A stretch of DNA of 7,036 bases from Paenalcaligenes sp035302345. Its GTDB lineage: Bacteria; Pseudomonadota; Gammaproteobacteria; Burkholderiales; Burkholderiaceae_B. The translations under genes and the position numbers were made by a program. The notes under the pieces are model-generated. The model had not been told where the DNA came from. It saw only the letters and a list, made by a program, of their open reading frames with translations, and did no database searches. The stretch spans positions 1-7,036 of the forward strand of contig DATGSS010000059.1 in NCBI GenBank assembly GCA_035302345.1. The letters run 5' to 3'. This document shows positions 6,232-7,036 of the stretch, piece by piece. The stretch's first letter is position 1. Every line of letters starts with the position of its first letter.

Positions 6232-6339
6232 AGGAGGCGCTCAAATGAGCGTCCATAACAAATGAATTTCGAGACAATTCATATTGAAAAAATAAGAATT
6301 CAGGTCATTTTCCTGTATTATCCTTTTAGGACTCATTAA
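6232..6339 (+). other. Candidate Shine-Dalgarno-led micro-ORF pair (6 and 25 codons), unproven
   Basis: A perfect AGGAGG (6232-6237) sits 7 nt before ATG 6245, which opens a 6-residue ORF, MSVHNK, ending with TGA at 6263-6265. That stop overlaps the ATG at 6262 (ATGA) of a 25-residue ORF ending at 6339 (begins MNFETIHIEK, ends YYPFRTH). The first frame is also open from ATG 6221. An ideal ribosome site with an ATGA junction resembles a leader peptide with coupled translation, or the remnant of a lost gene start. No family is recognised, and such short ORFs arise readily by chance. It lies after the thiolase terminator and about 120 nt before the next gene. Confidence 0.25.
6236..6253. repeat. 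Second intergenic hairpin, GGCGCTCA-AA-TGAGCGTC
   Basis: GGCGCTCA (6236-6243) pairs with TGAGCGTC (6246-6253), with one G-T pair. The innermost A-T pair would leave a 2-nt loop, so the realistic stem is 7 bp with a 4-nt loop. No T tract follows, so it is not a classic terminator. The stem covers the micro-ORF start codon at 6245 and touches the end of its AGGAGG site. It may be a processing or stability element, or an operator if acting as DNA. Confidence 0.35.
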
Positions 6340-6353
6340 ATATGAGGTTTTTT
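6332..6353 (+). repeat. AT-rich inverted repeat followed by six T
   Basis: CTCAT (6332-6336) and ATGAG (6342-6346) are inverted around TAAAT, followed by G and TTTTTT (6348-6353). The 5-bp AT-rich stem is weak for an intrinsic terminator, although the T run is good. It could be a minor terminator or an operator half-site pair in the upstream region of the solute-binding protein gene. Confidence 0.25.
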
Positions 6354-6408
6354 GTTGTGGTTTAAGTTGTGATCGTGAAATCCAGCCAAGAAATAAAAAA
6401 GCTCGGCG

Positions 6409-6414
6409 TATAAC
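6409..6414 (+). promoter_or_regulatory. Possible -10 element (TATAAC) for the downstream transporter gene
   Basis: TATAAC matches the sigma-70 -10 consensus at five of six positions. It would start transcription near 6421, leaving a leader of about 40 nt before ATG 6459. No convincing -35 hexamer is seen 16-18 nt upstream, so the promoter would be weak or activator-dependent. TATTAT at 6316-6321 is an alternative -10 that also lacks a -35. The AT-rich stretch from about 6260 to 6420 is the likely promoter region in any case. Confidence 0.3.
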
Positions 6415-6442
6415 AACAATAACCGCGCACACAATCAAAAAG

Positions 6443-6458
6443 AGGAGGGGGGCGCCCC
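6443..6458 (+). promoter_or_regulatory. Strong ribosome binding site overlapped by a GC palindrome
   Basis: AGGAGG (6443-6448) lies 10 nt before the ATG at 6459. The gap is exactly the perfect palindrome GGGGCGCCCC (6449-6458). GGGG at 6447-6450 can also pair with CCCC at 6455-6458 in a 4-bp stem that includes the last two bases of the Shine-Dalgarno site. The site fixes the start; the occluding structure may limit or regulate translation. Confidence 0.65.
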
Positions 6459-7036
6459 ATGATCCATAGATCAAAGCGACTTTTCGCGGTCGTGTTCACA
6501 TTATTTAGTTTTGTGCTTGGCTCGGCTTGGGTGCAGGCACAGACCCATGGCGGTACATTGCGGTTAGGCATGTTTCAGTCTCCGCGCCATTTAAACAGCG
6601 CACTGCAATCAGGCATGGCCACAGCCATTCCAGCTGCACAGCTATTTGCCAGTTTGCTGCGTTATGACGATGAGTGGAATCCACAGCCCTATCTAGCGAC
6701 TGAGTGGGAATGGTCCGAAGATGGTAAAACATTTACCGTCAAACTACGCGATGACGCGGTATTTCATGATGGTGAGCCGGTCACCTCAGAGGACGTGGCT
6801 TTTTCAATCATGGTGGTCAAAGAACATCATCCGTTTAAAGGGATGTTTGATGTGGTCGACGAGATAGAAACCCCTGACCCGCACACTGCCGTATTCAAAC
6901 TGTCGCAACCTCACCCAGCTCTATTAGTGGCCCTGTCACCGGCATTGAGTCCTATCATGCCCAAACACATCTATGACGATGGGCAAGATATGAGGAATCA
7001 TCCTCGTAATACTGATGATGTGGTGGGTTCGGGGCC
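6459..7036 (+). CDS. ABC transporter family 5 (peptide/nickel-type) solute-binding protein, N-terminal part; 3' end outside window
   Basis: This is the first 192 residues of a bacterial extracellular solute-binding protein family 5 member; full proteins are about 500-540 aa. Residues 1-27 form a signal peptide (basic MIHRSKR, a hydrophobic core and a VQA cleavage site before QTHGG), giving a periplasmic protein. Family features are GGTLRLGMFQSPRHLN (31-46), LLRYDDEWNPQPYLATEWEW (66-85), DGKTFTVKLRDDAVFHDGEP (88-107), VTSEDVAFS (108-116) and the NHPRNTDDVVGSG segment (180-192) just before the cut. Members deliver peptides, nickel, opines, glutathione or other solutes to Dpp/Opp-type permeases; the ligand cannot be told from this fragment. 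The gene follows a 298-nt gap holding a terminator and promoter-like sequence, so it probably begins a separate transport operon whose permease and ATPase genes would lie downstream. The reading frame stays open to the window end. Confidence 0.93.
   Translation, partial: MIHRSKRLFAVVFTLFSFVLGSAWVQAQTHGGTLRLGMFQSPRHLNSALQSGMATAIPAAQLFASLLRYDDEWNPQPYLATEWEWSEDGKTFTVKLRDDAVFHDGEPVTSEDVAFSIMVVKEHHPFKGMFDVVDEIETPDPHTAVFKLSQPHPALLVALSPALSPIMPKHIYDDGQDMRNHPRNTDDVVGSG

Noticed and set aside
6284..6321. TTGAAA (6284-6289) with TATTAT (6316-6321) as a sigma-70 promoter
   Set aside because: The spacing is 26 nt, far from 16-18; each element alone is weak in AT-rich DNA.
6354..6372. Direct repeat GTTGTG spaced by 12 nt
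   Set aside because: Two 6-7 bp copies in a low-complexity T/G stretch are too short to claim a binding-site array.
1..7036. tRNA, rRNA, CRISPR, insertion sequence, phage or defence genes
   Set aside because: No such structures or protein families were seen on either strand; all sizeable reading frames are metabolic, regulatory or transport genes.

Overview
The window looks like chromosomal DNA from a betaproteobacterium, most likely Burkholderiales and possibly Alcaligenaceae. This is inferred from an orphan Bug/TctC-type periplasmic binding protein sitting next to an IclR regulator and CoA-dependent catabolic genes, a combination common in that group, and from moderate base composition. 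No rRNA or other taxonomic marker is present, so the placement is an inference. All recognisable genes read on the + strand.

Region 1 (left edge to about 6210) looks like one catabolic operon. In order it holds the C-terminal part of an acyl-CoA ligase, a secreted TctC/Bug solute-binding protein, an IclR-family regulator, two adjacent unlike acyl-CoA dehydrogenase-family proteins and a beta-ketothiolase. The gaps are 38, 11, 13, 15 and 28 nt. A 12-bp stem followed by a T-rich stretch, starting 11 nt after the thiolase stop, probably ends the transcript. The gene content resembles the pimFABCDE dicarboxylate-degradation operon of Rhodopseudomonas palustris (ligase, thiolase, large and small dehydrogenase subunits), with a binding protein and regulator inserted. 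The working model is that the Bug protein captures a carboxylate in the periplasm, the ligase makes its CoA thioester, the dehydrogenase pair introduces the 2,3 double bond and the thiolase releases acetyl-CoA. The enoyl-CoA hydratase and hydroxyacyl-CoA dehydrogenase needed in between are not in the window and may lie upstream. The substrate is not proven by the sequence.

The two dehydrogenase proteins carry complementary halves of the normal active-site and FAD-binding motifs. The first has the SEPNAGSD signature and a Glu at the long-chain/isovaleryl-type catalytic position. The second has the RKQFG and HGGMG motifs but no catalytic Glu at either known position. This suggests an obligate heteromer.

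Region 2 (6161-6458) is a 298-nt intergenic segment with the terminator, a second hairpin overlapping a Shine-Dalgarno-led micro-ORF pair, an AT-rich stretch and a possible -10 element. Region 3 (6459 to the right edge) is the start of a family 5 (peptide/nickel-type) ABC transporter solute-binding protein, cut by the window end. It has a strong ribosome binding site followed by a GC palindrome, and probably starts a separate transport operon.
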